From: Daucus carota subsp. sativus
Lineage: Eukaryota > Streptophyta > Magnoliopsida > Apiales > Apiaceae
Assembly (NCBI RefSeq): GCF_001625215.2
Contig: NC_030381.2
Location: 37,818,689-37,882,688, forward strand
Direction: 5' to 3'
DNA length: 64,000 nt
Shown: positions 12,778 through 26,200 of the stretch, piece after piece
Layout: every line of letters starts with the position of its first letter
How positions within the stretch are numbered: the stretch's first letter is position 1
Notes under the pieces: model-generated
Told to the model about the DNA's origin: nothing
Databases searched by the model: none
The model's input: the letters and a program-made list of their open reading frames with translations, nothing else
Made by a program: the position numbers and the translations under genes

Positions 12778-14274
12778 TTTGTTTAATTTATTAAACCAAC
12801 CTATTTCATCATATTATGTATAATAAAATATAGATTATAGGTTTTACTGCGAATTAAGATTAAATTAATGAACATCAAAGTTGCTTTTTTTATATATAGA
12901 TTTTACCAAGAATTAAGAATAAATTTATACAATAATATTGTTTTTTAAAAGTAAAAGTTATACCGAGACCACAATAAAAGAGGAGTATTGAAGTTCACAT
13001 TCTTTCAAATTGAAATTTAATGATTTCGATTCTAATTTTTTTATTCTACTAACATTTTAAACATCTGACAACTTGAAAATTATTTATATGTCGTAATCAA
13101 CATGCATAACAATTATTTATATAATCACAGGACATTATATTCTGCAATATAATTAATAAGTAGAACAATGATCTTTAGTATTATTAAAATTGAGAGATAC
13201 ATATGATTAATTGATATTATGTTTAATTTTACATATATATGATAGATTATATATAAATTTTAATGATTGAAAATATTATTTATAATTAAATTAAAAAAAT
13301 TATGAATCGTACTCGAAAACTCCAGCTTAAACTATATTTCACCGAAATGATTCCAATTCTGATACTAGTGTTGTTGTATATGGTTAGTAAGAATGAAATG
13401 AAAATATGTAAAAAGAAAAAAGAAAACGCTAAAGGATAGGAGGAAATATTTGATAAAATTTGAGTGGATAGAAAATTTATATTATGAGATTTCGATAGAA
13501 AATAAATATGATAAAGTGGAACTTTCTTTCCCAAAATTAAAATTTAGAGCTTTTGTTGGAAATGATAAAAACTAAATAAGAATAAAAAGTTATTATCAAA
13601 CATCCAACTCAATTATAATTTAAATTTCATTTCATTTCCTAGGTCTTTACCCCGAAACACACATACTTTTTCTTTCTTTCTTTTTTTGAGAAAAATAATA
13701 ATTTAATAATGAAAAGCCATACGGCATTTACAAGAACAATTGAGTCGAACAAATATAAAACAGATCATATCGCTGATTAATCTAGTCTTTATAAAGACAC
13801 AATCAAGCGATTTGTTGAAGTTGATATATATACATCTAGCTTTCATCAAAATCATTGTGAGCTATCGATCGTCCGGCAGATCTAACGTCCTGAACATTTA
13901 ATCACACCCAAAAAAAACACTAAACTCTCACAAAGAGAGAATAAATAAACGTAAATAAATTGTAAACAAAACTCATCCAAAAAAAGTTTTATCAAACAAA
14001 AATACTCTACAATCTTAATCTTGATAATATAAACCTTACCTGAGGAGGAATATTATAACTGCATATTACATTACTGCATTTGCTGATTAGCCCTGCAACT
14101 TTCCGAGTGCCGACACCACGCCCAATACGTATTTGTAGAATAATTAATAATTAATAAACGATAAAAAGAAGCATACTATTTTTTTTTTGTCGGGAAAAAA
14201 ATATACTTAATTTATAAACAAAAAATAGTACATGTGGCAGGTCGTCATTACATGTAATTAATTACGTAGTAGTA

Positions 14275-14506
14275 CTCCCTCCGTCTCTTAATATTTTTCT
14301 TGTTTGCCTTCGACACGTTTGCCAACATATGTTTTTAATCATTAATATCTTTAATTTCGTATTAATATTAAATATAAAAATTTCACTGTATTATAATACT
14401 TATAAATACGAATCTAATAAGATCACTTATGACTATATTTGGTCCTATAAATTATGCGTAAATTAATAATTTGTCTCGTGTTAAAAGAATATAGAAACAG
14501 AGGGAG
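14275..14506. mobile_element. Stowaway MITE
   Basis: 232 bp starting CTCCCTCCGTCTC and ending AACAGAGGGAG, flanked by TA on both sides. The CTCCCTCCGT terminus and TA target site are the hallmark of Stowaway (Tc1/mariner) MITEs. Confidence 0.9.
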
Positions 14507-15052
14507 TACATCAACATCCAGTAAAGAGATAAGATGGGCCCAAGAGTGAAAGATCAATTAGCCTCTTTTATTTACTGACACAGAGTTATGTGGACCTTAC
14601 AGACCACAACGTTAATTGGATTGCTGTACCAGAGTTCAGCAGTGTAGGCCCAATTACACAGTTTCTTACACTGTTTGAAAAATAGACAAGTTTGTCAGTG
14701 TGGGCAAGTTAAGGTGTTTATTTTAAGTACATTCGTAATCTTGATTTGTACTTGCACCTTACGGTAATCCTTATCTCAATTGAAGTAATCAATTCAAGAT
14801 GGCTAATGCTAAATTTTCTTCTTCTTTTTTTTTTTTAAGGAAATTTTTTCTTCTCTGATCTTATATAAATTATATTAAAATACAATATTCGCACACTTTT
14901 AGCAAAACTTATCATTTAATTTACGAAAATGCAGTCTATCATGATGACGGATATAGTTAAGGAAAAAGGCAAGAAAATATAAATTATTGGAGGTAACATA
15001 TATGAACATATATTATTAGTATAAAATTTAACCAGGCAAAATATAAAGTATA

Positions 15053-15306
15053 CTCCTTCTGTCTCAATTTATAAGTCTTTTTTTCTTTTCCAAAAATCAA
15101 ATTGACTAATTTTTGACCAGCTATTAAAATATACTTGTTGTTTTGAAAAATTAAAAGTTGCATATTAAAATAAACTTGATTTACTTTTTGATGATATTTT
15201 TTTAAAATATTTTATCAATTATATAATATCTATACATTTCAGTCAAATTATAATCAATTTGACTATTTAAAAGTCAAAAGTGACTTATGTATTGAGACGG
15301 AGAGAG
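15053..15306. mobile_element. Stowaway MITE
   Basis: 254 bp starting CTCCTTCTGTCTCAATTTAT and ending ATTGAGACGGAGAGAG, flanked by TA. The arms pair over about 80 bp, including TAAGTC and AAAAGTCAAA motifs near both ends. Confidence 0.85.
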
Positions 15307-15838
15307 TAATGCTTAATAATTTTATTACGAATAATTCACACAGATTAAGAGTTTATCTGAGAATGCTATTGAAAAATTATGTGCTCTTAGAAAAAAGTGT
15401 TGTTGTACAAATTAAATAATTTGCTAAATTTTGATCCTTGCATATTTTGAGGTATATTATAAAAATTAATACTTTTGTTTCTATAACCAGTTTTTAAACT
15501 AATAATTACTGTTCGAATAAATTGATTTAATCAATCGGACAATTTCTCAAAGAAAAACCACCAAAGCAATAAAGTCCAATAAAAAAAACTCGTCAAGGTC
15601 TCGAAAAATATCTTCATTTCAATTTTCAAGTAACAATTAGTGTGTGCGTGTACGAATGTGTATATATTCCCATCCGAATAGAGATATAGAGTTGGACCAA
15701 TGGAAGATGAGTAAAAGTGACGACAAATTATAGTTGATGAATTAGTTTGACAAAAATTGATAACGACTCGAACCAATAATAGAGTTGCAAGAGATGGAGT
15801 ATACACTTGATTTTACTTCATGCATTACTTCCTTGGCC

Positions 15839-15846
15839 TATATAAT
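15839..15846 (+). promoter_or_regulatory. TATA box of the FLZ gene
   Basis: TATATAAT lies 440 bases before the FLZ start codon and about 30-60 bases before a pyrimidine-rich leader typical of plant 5' UTRs. It is the best TATA candidate for that gene. Confidence 0.5.
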
Positions 15847-15935
15847 AATACACTCTGCTAAGGATCGAACCCTTCATCTTACACCAATCTCTTTCTCATT
15901 CTCCTCCTTCACACGCCTCTGTTTTTCATCATACT

Positions 15936-16115
15936 ATGCAAATTCATGATAAACACTTCTTGTTTGTATTAGACACCCAAAAGATCATAATACAAGAAAA
16001 CTATATTTAGTTTTTTTTTTCGGTTTTTTTTTTCTTGAATTTTTATTCACTGGTCTATATGGAGGCAACAGAGATTGAACCAGAACACATTTTTCTTATT
16101 TCTTTGGAAAACTAG
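15936..16115 (+). promoter_or_regulatory. Two upstream ORFs and a leader intron candidate in the FLZ 5' UTR
   Basis: If transcription starts near 15870, the leader has two short ORFs before the main start: 15936-16010 (24 codons, MQIHDKHF...) and 16059-16115 (18 codons, MEATEIEPEHIFLISLEN). A leader intron is possible from 16144 (CAG/GTGAGG) to 16235 (TTGTTGCAG). The ORFs are seen; whether they are translated or conserved is unknown. Confidence 0.35.
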
Positions 16116-16278
16116 CTAGTCTGTGAACATATTTATAGTACAGGTGAGGCTTTGAGAATCTGACATTGGTTTAAGGTTGTTTTGCTAGGTTTTATATTGT
16201 TTTGAGTCTTTTAACACAGTTTTTGTTTGTTGCAGTGAAGTTGTGTAAGATTTGTTGAGATCTTCTTGAAACCATAAA

Positions 16279-17400
16279 ATGCTGAGAAATAGATCCAGAG
16301 CAGTGACTAAACAATCTCTAATGGCTGACCATAACTCTGTCCCAGCTTCTAAGTCCAAACAGACCGCTTCAAATTCTTCTTTTTTCGGCTCTCCCAGGTT
16401 TTTTAACAGATTTTTTCCGAAAGGTGTTACTAATTTTGAGCCTGTGAAGAAACCAGCTTCAGTGCTGGGATCCCCTAGAATTTCTAATTTTGGTTCATCA
16501 TTTGGTTGTTATGATAACATGGTCAAGTCCCCGAGAGCAGGCTGCGAAAACAAGGAGATTAGTACTGAGAACATGAAAATTGGCCTTGCTCTGATAAATG
16601 ATGAGAAGAGTCTTGATCAGAATAGCTGCACAAGGGCTCGGTTGGGGTCCAAGCTGAGGATCCAAATCCCCAGTCCTCCAGGATCTAACACGCAGAGTTT
16701 GCGATTTTCTGATGATTTATTGACCCCATCAAGTGGACTCAATTCTGAGGCTCAAGCACAAGAATCTCCAATTGCTATTTCTACTAGAAGTCTTTCTTGG
16801 AGTGAGATGGAGCTCTCTGAGGACTATACATGTGTGATCTCACACGGGCCTAATCCGAAAACAACCCGAATTTTCGATAACTGCATTGTGGAGAGCTGCT
16901 GTGGTGTGGTTGCATTATCTGACTTGAAAAAAGAGTATAACTTGAGTTCACCATCTCAGAGTTTTCTGAGCTCCTGTCACACTTGCAACAAGAATCTTGG
17001 AGATGGCAGTGACATTTACATGTACAGGTTAGTCCAAATTCATAAATCCAATCAATACAAGTGTTCTAAAAATTCCTATTAAGTTAAAAAAAATATTTTA
17101 CTGATTTATCTATTACATTATGATTTGACTAAAATCTCCAATTTATTGAAAACAAATGTTGTAAATCCTCAATAAATCATAAATCGGTTCCGATTCCCAA
17201 TTTCTACGACCATGATCAATACAATCAATACCATTATGTAAAAAAGGATTTAAATTCATAATTTAGTTTAAAAAGTTCTAATATTAATTTTCAAATGTGT
17301 GTTGTGCAGGGGAGAAAAGGCATTTTGCAGTAATGAATGTAGGTGTGAAGAAATATTTTTGGATGAGATGGAGAACTCAGAAATGGAAAATGGCTTTTAG
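16279..17400 (+). CDS. FCS-like zinc finger (FLZ, DUF581) protein
   Basis: Two exons, 16279-17027 and 17310-17400, join in frame to 279 residues. The FLZ domain spans about residues 229-270 and is split by the intron. FLSSCHTCNKNLGDGSDIYM gives C233 and C236, and GEKAFCSNECRCEEI gives C256 and C260, the four zinc ligands. The phenylalanine-cysteine-serine motif (FCS) that names the family is at 255-257. The long serine-rich N-terminus starts MLRNRSRAVTKQSLMADH and contains SPRFF and SPR motifs, as in the longer FLZ proteins (FLZ8/10/11 group, from memory). FLZ proteins bind the SnRK1 kinase and act as adaptors in energy and stress signalling. The protein ends seven residues after the acidic EMENSE stretch starts. 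Confidence 0.93.
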
Positions 17401-19640
17401 GATTTCTTTTGATCTTATCTTTTGCTTTTTTCCAGATAAATAATCTTGAAAAATAAAAATAAAATAGCCAATCACATGAGGATGAGTTTGTCTATCTATA
17501 TTACATGTAAGAAATAACTATGAATGTATTTGGATGATTTTTTGTTCTTTTTCTTGGAGTTGTTGAATTTCCTTTTCACCCTCTCACTTTGCATATTATA
17601 AAGAGAGGCAGGGAGGAGAAGATAATAATGTAAAAAAAGAAGAAAAAGACAATAACTATTTTTTGATTAAGTTGAAATGCTTTTTATAATTGCTTTAAGC
17701 TTTACACGTACTTTTTGGTATTTCATGACCTGATAATGTATGATTGAGAACTCTCGTTGTAGTTGTTCATCTCACGGAGCTTCAGAATTGTTTATAAAAT
17801 GGAATAGTGTGATAAAGTTGATTAAGAGCGAGTCTAGTGCAGTGCTGATTGCACTGCTAAAATTTGTAGGAAATATGAAAATTCATAATTCCAATAGTGT
17901 TGCATGCTTAATATATAAATACATCAAATCATCTATATATAATTGATTGTGGATTTGAAATTCTTACTATATCAGCGAATATTTCTAAATGAAATGTAAA
18001 TTGGTGTTTAGAAAAATGAAAAAATTGACAGAAAATAGTTTAATTCAAAAATCATTTTATTCCAAAATTACAATGGAAAAATTATGTTGCAAACTTGTTC
18101 TCGCTAAATTTTAAATTCTTCGAAGTTTTGAAGTTTATAATTTATGCGATGACTTAAAATATTTAATAATGTGTATATATGTAGAGATTTTAGTTCAGGA
18201 TTAATAAATTCAGTTAACATCAAAAATGTGTTGATATTTGGATTAGTTATGTGTTGTATGAAATGAAAATCACTGAGGATAAATTATTTCCTTTGTATCA
18301 TCTGAATGTTCATTTTCACACCCCTTATTTTCGACTCCCATTTTAATCTAACATTCAAACGTCTCAACGTTATTAAATTATAATTTATAAATATAATTAT
18401 AATTATTAAAATATTATAAATATGATAAAAAAAAATTATGTTCATAATTTATTATATACATGAAAATAAATCTCAACTACTCCCACCAATATCCAGCACC
18501 TGAAGTAGCCGAGTCCTTTCATATTTTCCATATTCGAACAAATCATTTGGGCATCTTATTTTCCTAAGAAACTTGATCTTTTTTCTATTTACATAGAAAA
18601 AGTTACTATTCATTCCCTATCATGGATTCAGCAGATAAAAATCACAAAAAACATATGAGATACATATGTGTGCTCATGTTTGTAAATATACAGAACTGCA
18701 TGCCATTATGATAACCTTGGCAAGGACCACTTGATATATTAATGAAGATTCGCTGTCATCTCTTGCGTCCTTAACTCAATTTGTACTTAAAATCACTAAT
18801 CTATTTTGGGTTGAGTAATTATATTGAATTATTATTAATTTAATAATTGAGATTTGATCTTAAGCTGATTTTGAGAATAAAACCTTACTTAGGACCACCT
18901 AATTTAATAATGGAGATTTCGATCTTTAAAGAATAAATCCAAAAGTGCAGTCGCTTTCAAACTATTATTTTATGACAAGACTTGTTTGCTTAAGTGTCAC
19001 TCGGTGAAGGGATGGTCCGATATATATCATTGCCATCTAATTATATTATTTGGAGGATCATATAATAATTTAATCAATATTATCTATTCATATCACATTT
19101 ATAAGAACCTTGACTTTCGGTGGCCCTAAGACAGCGATAGCCATTAAAATATGCTTATGGCTGCAATATCAGCTCAATTCAGAGTTAAAGTTTTGGCAGT
19201 ATTTTCTTGATGTAACAAATTATGAGGTTGTTTAGGTGTATCTAAAATAAGTAATTTTTGTTTAGAATTAATAAATGAAATAAAATTTGAAAGCAAATTA
19301 ACGGTTATAAATGATTATGATGTTTGAAAAAAAAGTCATGAAACAAAAACATTCTCAACTTTTATAAATATACTTGATTTTTTACATAAATATATGAATA
19401 ATTAATTCTAACTTATAGATCTAGAAACTCTGATTTTTAATCCGGCCATGAAAATTAGAAAAATAGAACAAAACTGTACACGCCCTGGCTTTTCTTTTAT
19501 ATTGATTGATTCCAAATCTTTTTAATATCACAAACTTTTAATAATTTTAAAATTGAATTTGATTATTAAAAAGTATCTTTAAAAATCACAATTCGATCCC
19601 TAATCCCCCGGTTAAATTTGTTGGGGGCAACTGAACTGAG
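17401..19640. other. 3' UTR of FLZ and intergenic spacer
   Basis: AT-rich sequence with no recognisable gene or element. The 3' untranslated region of FLZ should end within the first 300-400 bases. The right end, 19640-19709, is the likely first untranslated exon of the PIG-L gene, whose leader intron I place at 19710-20200 (donor CTCAG/GTAATG, acceptor TTTTACAG). Confidence 0.5.
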
Positions 19641-20210
19641 GAGTGGTCTCTTCTATTACACACAGTAGCACAGTTCAACACACAGCGCTGCCCTATAGGA
19701 GAAACTCAGGTAATGAATGCTCTAGTTCCTTCTTTTGTGTGTTTTTTTGTTCTGCTCTACTGGGCTTTTTACATAATTAAGCAAGTCGATATTTAATGGC
19801 TTGAATGATCTTAATGTTCAGTCTTTTGCTACATTATTTTTTACATTTCCTGTCAAAAATAATTCAATTGTATATTTATCCATTTGATGATGGGTAGTGG
19901 AATGTTATGCCAAAGATTCAATCTTTAATTCCTTGCTGTAAATTCTTGATTTCTCTTTAGCAAATACAAGAAGTTTTTCTTTTATGATGTCAAGTGTTTG
20001 ATGAAAGTCCCCCAAGAATTCACTTTTACAGCTGATTTATGAACACTTTGTAATGTCATTAAGGTTGGAAACACTCTGTAGGAAGCTGCATTTTGGTTAG
20101 AAGATAGTAGCGGATTTAATCAGAAACGAAGGTTCTTATTATTTATAGTTGGCTTGTCGGTTTCCGTTGTTATTGTTTTGGTAATGACTTCATTTTACAG
20201 GGTCCTTTAC

Positions 20211-23200
20211 ATGGCATGGCTCATGATCGTTGTTTCGCTCAATGTAATTTGGTTGGCTTCCCTCTGCAAAATTCTTTTAGCATCATGGTCTCCCAGCAAG
20301 GCTACGTTCTTGAGTAGTTATGGTAAGTAAATATATTAAGTATCTAAATTTCCTTTAGGGTGTGTTATTTGATTTATTATTATTTTTAAGTAGTTGAAAT
20401 TGAAATTTTTATGTAGTCAACTTTTCAAGTATATGGGAATTGATCAAAGTCGTACTAGAAGCGGCTTTGTCAGTTGTCACTGCTGGGCCACTCTGATTTT
20501 CTTTTCTAAGTCGTTATTTTGATTTGCTCGTTCTTTTTTTACCAGGTGAAGCCTCTTCCAAGAAGAATGTTCTGCTGGTAATTGCCCATCCTGATGATGA
20601 GTCCATGTATGTTTACACAATTATAATCTGCAGATGTTTTAATGATTGAACTTGCTAGTTATTTATTCCGGCCTTTGTGATCCTACAATACTCAATATAT
20701 GTGCCTCAGTTTGCTAAGGATGCTAATTGGACACCTGGAGGATTAATATAGAAATGGAAACGTTATAAAAACAGAGCAAATGGGTAGAAATGGGGAAGGA
20801 CATGAAAGGAAATTTTATACAAGCTAGGGGATAAAGGAAGGGAAAAGAGAATTAGAGATTTTGTTTGAGATAGAGAGAAACTAAGGAGAGCCTCACCTCT
20901 CAAAACTGAGGGTTTTATTTCATTTTGTACTTAGACCTGTAAACACATCCCTTCGCAATCAGTATCAAGTTCATTTCTGTATAATACATCTGGCTTGTAG
21001 CACACCTGTATAATGTGATTGAATATGCAAGTACAAATTCCCTGGAAGTATGTACAACCTTTTGTAAAGATAATTTATGTGATCATAATAACCCATCCTT
21101 TGAACGCCTTAAGGTTTTTAGAAGCCGGTGACTATGATATTAAAACAAGATTGGATGTTTTGAGATGAAAACTCACTAGCACCAATATTCTCAACTATTT
21201 AAAACGGATACGAAGGTTAAATATATTCATGCCGGTTTTTTAGTACAAGGAAGAAGATAAAATATTATTGGCTGGAAGCTTATGATTTAATACATCGCAA
21301 TACTCTTTATACAGAGCTCATACAAATCAAAATTGCATGATTAGTCAGTTACAAATATCTCTACAATCAATCAACATTAAACGAAATCAACTAGTAAATA
21401 TTTCAGTTACAATTTTGAATAATAATTCTAACCTCCCTCTTGATTCGAAATTGTAAAATTTATATAGTAATTTTAAAAGGGTTAATAATCAACTAGGTCA
21501 CTTATTACGCTAGAAAATATCAAGTGGGTCACTGGGAAATTTTTGGTCTCATTTGAATCACTAAAGTCATAAAAAATATCAAATAGATACCTCTAATATC
21601 TTTTCGAAGAGTAAACTTTATTTTTAATTGAGTTTCACACATTTTTCTTAGCTGTTAGTATAATCAAATGAAAGGTTATGAATTCTAGTATTTATGATAA
21701 TATATTCAGATTTTAAAAAATTTATTTAGTATTTATTTGATATAAATTAAACAAAATAATTGTAAAATTAAAAATAAATAGTAAATGAATTTCTTAAAAT
21801 CTGAATATATTATCATAAATACTAGAATTCATAACCTTTCATTTGATTATACTAGCAGCTAAGAAAAATGTGTGAAACTCAATTAAAAATAAAGTTTACT
21901 CCTCGAAAAGATATTAGAGGTATCTATTTGATATTTTTTATGATTTTAGTGATTCAAATGAGACCAAAAATTTGCCAGTGACCCACTTGATATTTTCTAG
22001 CGTAATAAGTGATCTAAGTGATAATTAGCCCAATTTTAAAACAATCATATTTTTCTGGTGCACTTCTCACCATAAACATTTGTTGATGCACTTCTTACTA
22101 ACTTCAAATTATTGATATTGTCTAATTGTGCTATAATGTGGTTTGATTGTAAAATATTTGTAATTGATTAGGCTATTTAGATGGAACTAAACATGCAAGT
22201 TTGTCTAAAATGAACTGTAAATAAAGGATTTTATGATAAGAAAATTATAAGCTTCCACCCAATAATATTATATATTATTTCTTGAACTAAAAAACCAACA
22301 TGCTATCAAGAGCTTCAATGATCTTAAAGAATCTGTTAGTGCAAGTGCATAGCCATGACTTCCGACATGAGATGCTCAAGGTTGTGGAAGATTGAATCTA
22401 GGAGGGAGTTCAACCTCTCAGAGACACTCTGACACTATATGAAATTGGGAATTTTGGAGATCAATCAGTAGAAGTACTCAAGGAATGAAATGGAAGAAGG
22501 TCAAGAGGATCTTTAATGATGCGCACCAAATAGACCGGTGTCATGCTGATGAGAAACAAATCATGGCACAGGTGGCTCGGGAAGAATTATTATTTTACAG
22601 TTGTAGATGAAAATTTCACCTTGGAGTGAAGTGTTACATTTTTTTTTATGATAAAGTTAATAGGAAGTGTAACAAAATAATGAATTTTGGTGAGAAGTGC
22701 GCTAAGGATTCAATGTTTTTGGAGAGAAGTACTTTGATGAATTTGAATTTGGTGAGAAATGCATCAACAAATGGATTTAGTGAGAAGTGTACCGGGAAAA
22801 TATGATTGTGAAGAGAAGTGCTCCAAAGGTGATGATGGGAAGTACATCGTTGATTTGAAGTTACTAAATAAATTCTGCAATTTCAGATCAAGAGGGAGTG
22901 TTGTAATCTTTGATTTGAAATTGTAAAGAAATATGAAATAGGTTGATTGTGTTTTAATATTGTAGGATTTTGTTTTAATGTGGTTTGACCGTAAACTATT
23001 TGTAATTGATTAGGCTATCTAGATGACACTAATCATGCAAGTTTGTTTTATAATGAACTCTATATAATTTTTTTTAATAATAAAAATTATAATCTTCCAC
23101 CCAATAATATTATATCTTCTTCCTTGTACTAAAAAACGAACAATTCCCAGGCGAGATCCCGTTGATCCACCTTTTAATTCTCAAAATCAAGGGAGGGGTT

Positions 23201-26200
23201 AGGTGCTAATATATATTAAACTTCCTCACAGCATCAAGGTGTTGAGTCACTCAACACCCTTTTAACTCCACATATATCATTTTCCGCTTTCAGTCGAGCC
23301 GATAACCACATGGTTCTTTTGGGTTGGCCTCGTACTAATGGCTGCTTGTGTTCAAGATAATAATTCCTTATCTCCTCGACCTGGAATTTGGTCCATTTGG
23401 ATTGAACACCCTTTACACGCAAGGTTTAGGAGAGTTGGTAAGTTAGCACTTGTGTGTGATTTAAGCCTTTAAGGAACCAAAGGGTGCAAGGGAAGTCAAA
23501 CCTTGAGTGTAATACACCACAATTGCTGACCCACTTCCGCATGATGAAATTATGATTGTGCTTATATATCAAAATTGATTTTCTTCCTATGGAACTTCTT
23601 GTGATGATTGTTAACCAAAAAAATTCCTTTTTTTTTTCCATGGAAGTCTTACTTGTTCATAGTAAGTTCCTGGGAAGTTTGACTTCATTGCGTAAGTTCG
23701 TCATGCTTAATCAAACATGACCATAATGTTAATATGATACTGCTATAGGTAGCCTCGGTTTCGAATATTGTGCGAGGGGGTCCATATCTGGCCATTTGAC
23801 AGTCTGGTTTCAAGCTTTTTTATGGCTTCCACGCATCACAAAAACTGGTTGCACTTCCATCCTTATTATTCATTGTTAGGGGGATAAAATCAGTTTTAAT
23901 TGTTTTGGTTGGTATCATGTTCATAAACTCAAAGTATGTAACTATATATTGTTTTCTGTTTCTGGCAGGTTTTTTACTCCAACAATCAATTACTTGACTT
24001 CAATTGGGCACAATATACATATATTGTGCATGTCCACTGGTAATATGATGTTACATATTCATGATTCAGATGTAACAGTAGTTAGTATTCCTTTTAATCT
24101 GTAACCATATACAGGTATAAATCTTATGTTGTGTTTAGCTGGTAAGAATGGAATGAGTCAAAAATGAATAAAGGAAAGTAATGTAGTTGGGAGGGATTTT
24201 ATTTTTTTTCAAAGAGTGAGTGCGACATGTATATCATAAGATTTGAGAAGATTTTGGGCATGGGGGAGAATGGAGCATTCCTTCTCAAAATGTTGGGTTT
24301 GCTTCTGAGCTTTCACATAAGTTTGTTAGGGGATACAATGGGGGACAAATGAAATTTTTGAATATCTGATCATAATACAGTTCAAATCTCATTTTGTTCC
24401 TTTCAAATCCATTCATCCCAACCAAACACAACATTATATGTTGTAGCTAATTTGACTTGATTTGGTTTAAAACTGAAGAAGTATTCAAGATAGTCGCTCT
24501 CTTAGCAGAAATAAATTTATATGACTTGCTTGTATCATGCAGTAATGTCTGAAAGATAGTAGGATTTATCTTTCTTTCTTCTTTTTTTTTGTATAATATT
24601 GTGATTAGTTTTCTTATTTTAAACATTTTAATTGTGTAACATTAGAGCAAACATATTTTACATGTTCCTTTCCACGACTGTCAAGTCATCATTAAATTAT
24701 ATGTCGTCGTATTATTTTATTTTGTTAGATAACCCTATTAAATGTTTGTTGTAGGCTTAATTCTACTATGCTTCCTCTACTTTTTCCAAGTGAAAGTAGA
24801 TTATCTACAATGGTCCTTCAATTGAAGAATACTTAGTTTCAAAGGGTGCTAAAGTTGTGCAGCCTCCTGTTGATCTAAATTTAACATAAATTAGGAAAGT
24901 TATAACAGTAATCTATCATTATGCCTAAATGATGTCCAGGACGTGAAAGTTACAACAGTAATCTATCATTACGCCTAAACGATGTCCAGTACATGATTTG
25001 CTGACTACTACCTATTATAGCTGTTTAAGTTGAAATTTTTAAATAGGCTAATGCAAGATTTTGTAATTAATGTTAACCTGCTTGGAGCTCTCAATTCATT
25101 ACCCTTCCTGTAGCAAGGGTATATAGCTGCTTCAGGTTCTGGTTGGGTTTTTTCTCCTAAGGGATCATGTCATAGCTGATGCGTGTGATTTAAGCACATC
25201 CAATAGAACACACCAGTATTCTCACTTTCATCACATATCGGCATGAGGGGCCTTCATATATACTTTCAGGAGTAAAAATATTCTTTAGGTTACTGGTATG
25301 AGGCTAAGGAGTCATGCATTAGGAGGATGTTAGCTGGTGCTTCAGTTATAAGAAAATTCTGTTAAACAATATATCAGTTGCTATCTGATTTGTTGAATGT
25401 GTAACTTCGATCTTGTTATTGCTTTTCAGTTTACCATGTTTCTTATATGAACTTTAATTCAGGTAATGCAGATGGCATTGGAAATGTCAGAAAGGAAGAG
25501 CTGTATCAGGCTTCTGCAATCCTTAAGGTCATGATTTTGTATTGTATAGTGTATACCATCTCGCTCCCTGAACTTTATGCTTGAATTAAACTATTTTCCA
25601 AGTCTTCTTTAAGTGGGATGATGGATTATATGCCCTCCTCTCAACAAAACCATAAAGAAAAAATGCTACTGTATTCTAGAATGAACAAGGCCCTCGATGG
25701 ATAAAGATTATAAATATGAGAAGGCGACTCACCAGGATATTAATATGCTTGGTGACATAGTGACATTTCAATCTACTTATGCAGGTTCCACTGCACCAAG
25801 TAACGATTCTTGACCATCCAAATTTTCAGGTTACATTCTGAAATTCTTTTGTAAAACCTCTTATTTTGTATTTACAAGTTTATTCAAAAATTTCTTATTG
25901 TTGTCACTAGGATGGATTTGGCAAAGTATGGGATGGTGATTTACTAGCTGAAATTGTCAGAGATGAAATTCATGCCAAGGCAATTGATACAGTGAGATCT
26001 AATTTCATCAATCATCTATTACTTAGTTATCTGTACTTTGACCTTCCCCTCTTGGGTCCTTATCGTAAGTTCATGCATTCCATAGATTATGGTTTACCTG
26101 ATTAGGTGGTGAGCTTTTGGCTGTTTGTATTGGGTTCCTTGCATGGCCTCGGGTTATCGGGATGTCTGAATATATTTGTAATTGCTAGAAATTGGCTGGT

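Larger units (their letters stand above)
12788..15838. other. Gene-poor AT-rich intergenic region
   Basis: No gene is visible. Apart from the two Stowaway-type MITEs annotated separately, the stretch is very AT-rich with scattered short ORFs that look random. The last kilobase before 15839 should contain the promoter of the FLZ gene. Confidence 0.6.

Noticed and set aside
15861-15875. B-box-like GGTTCGATCCT on the minus strand suggesting a tRNA or SINE
   Set aside because: No matching A box at suitable distance and no cloverleaf; the site lies in the FLZ leader.
23234-23641. Two minus-strand ORFs of 62 and 71 codons in PIG-L intron 2
   Set aside because: No recognisable domain, and they lie in intronic DNA beside a retroelement.
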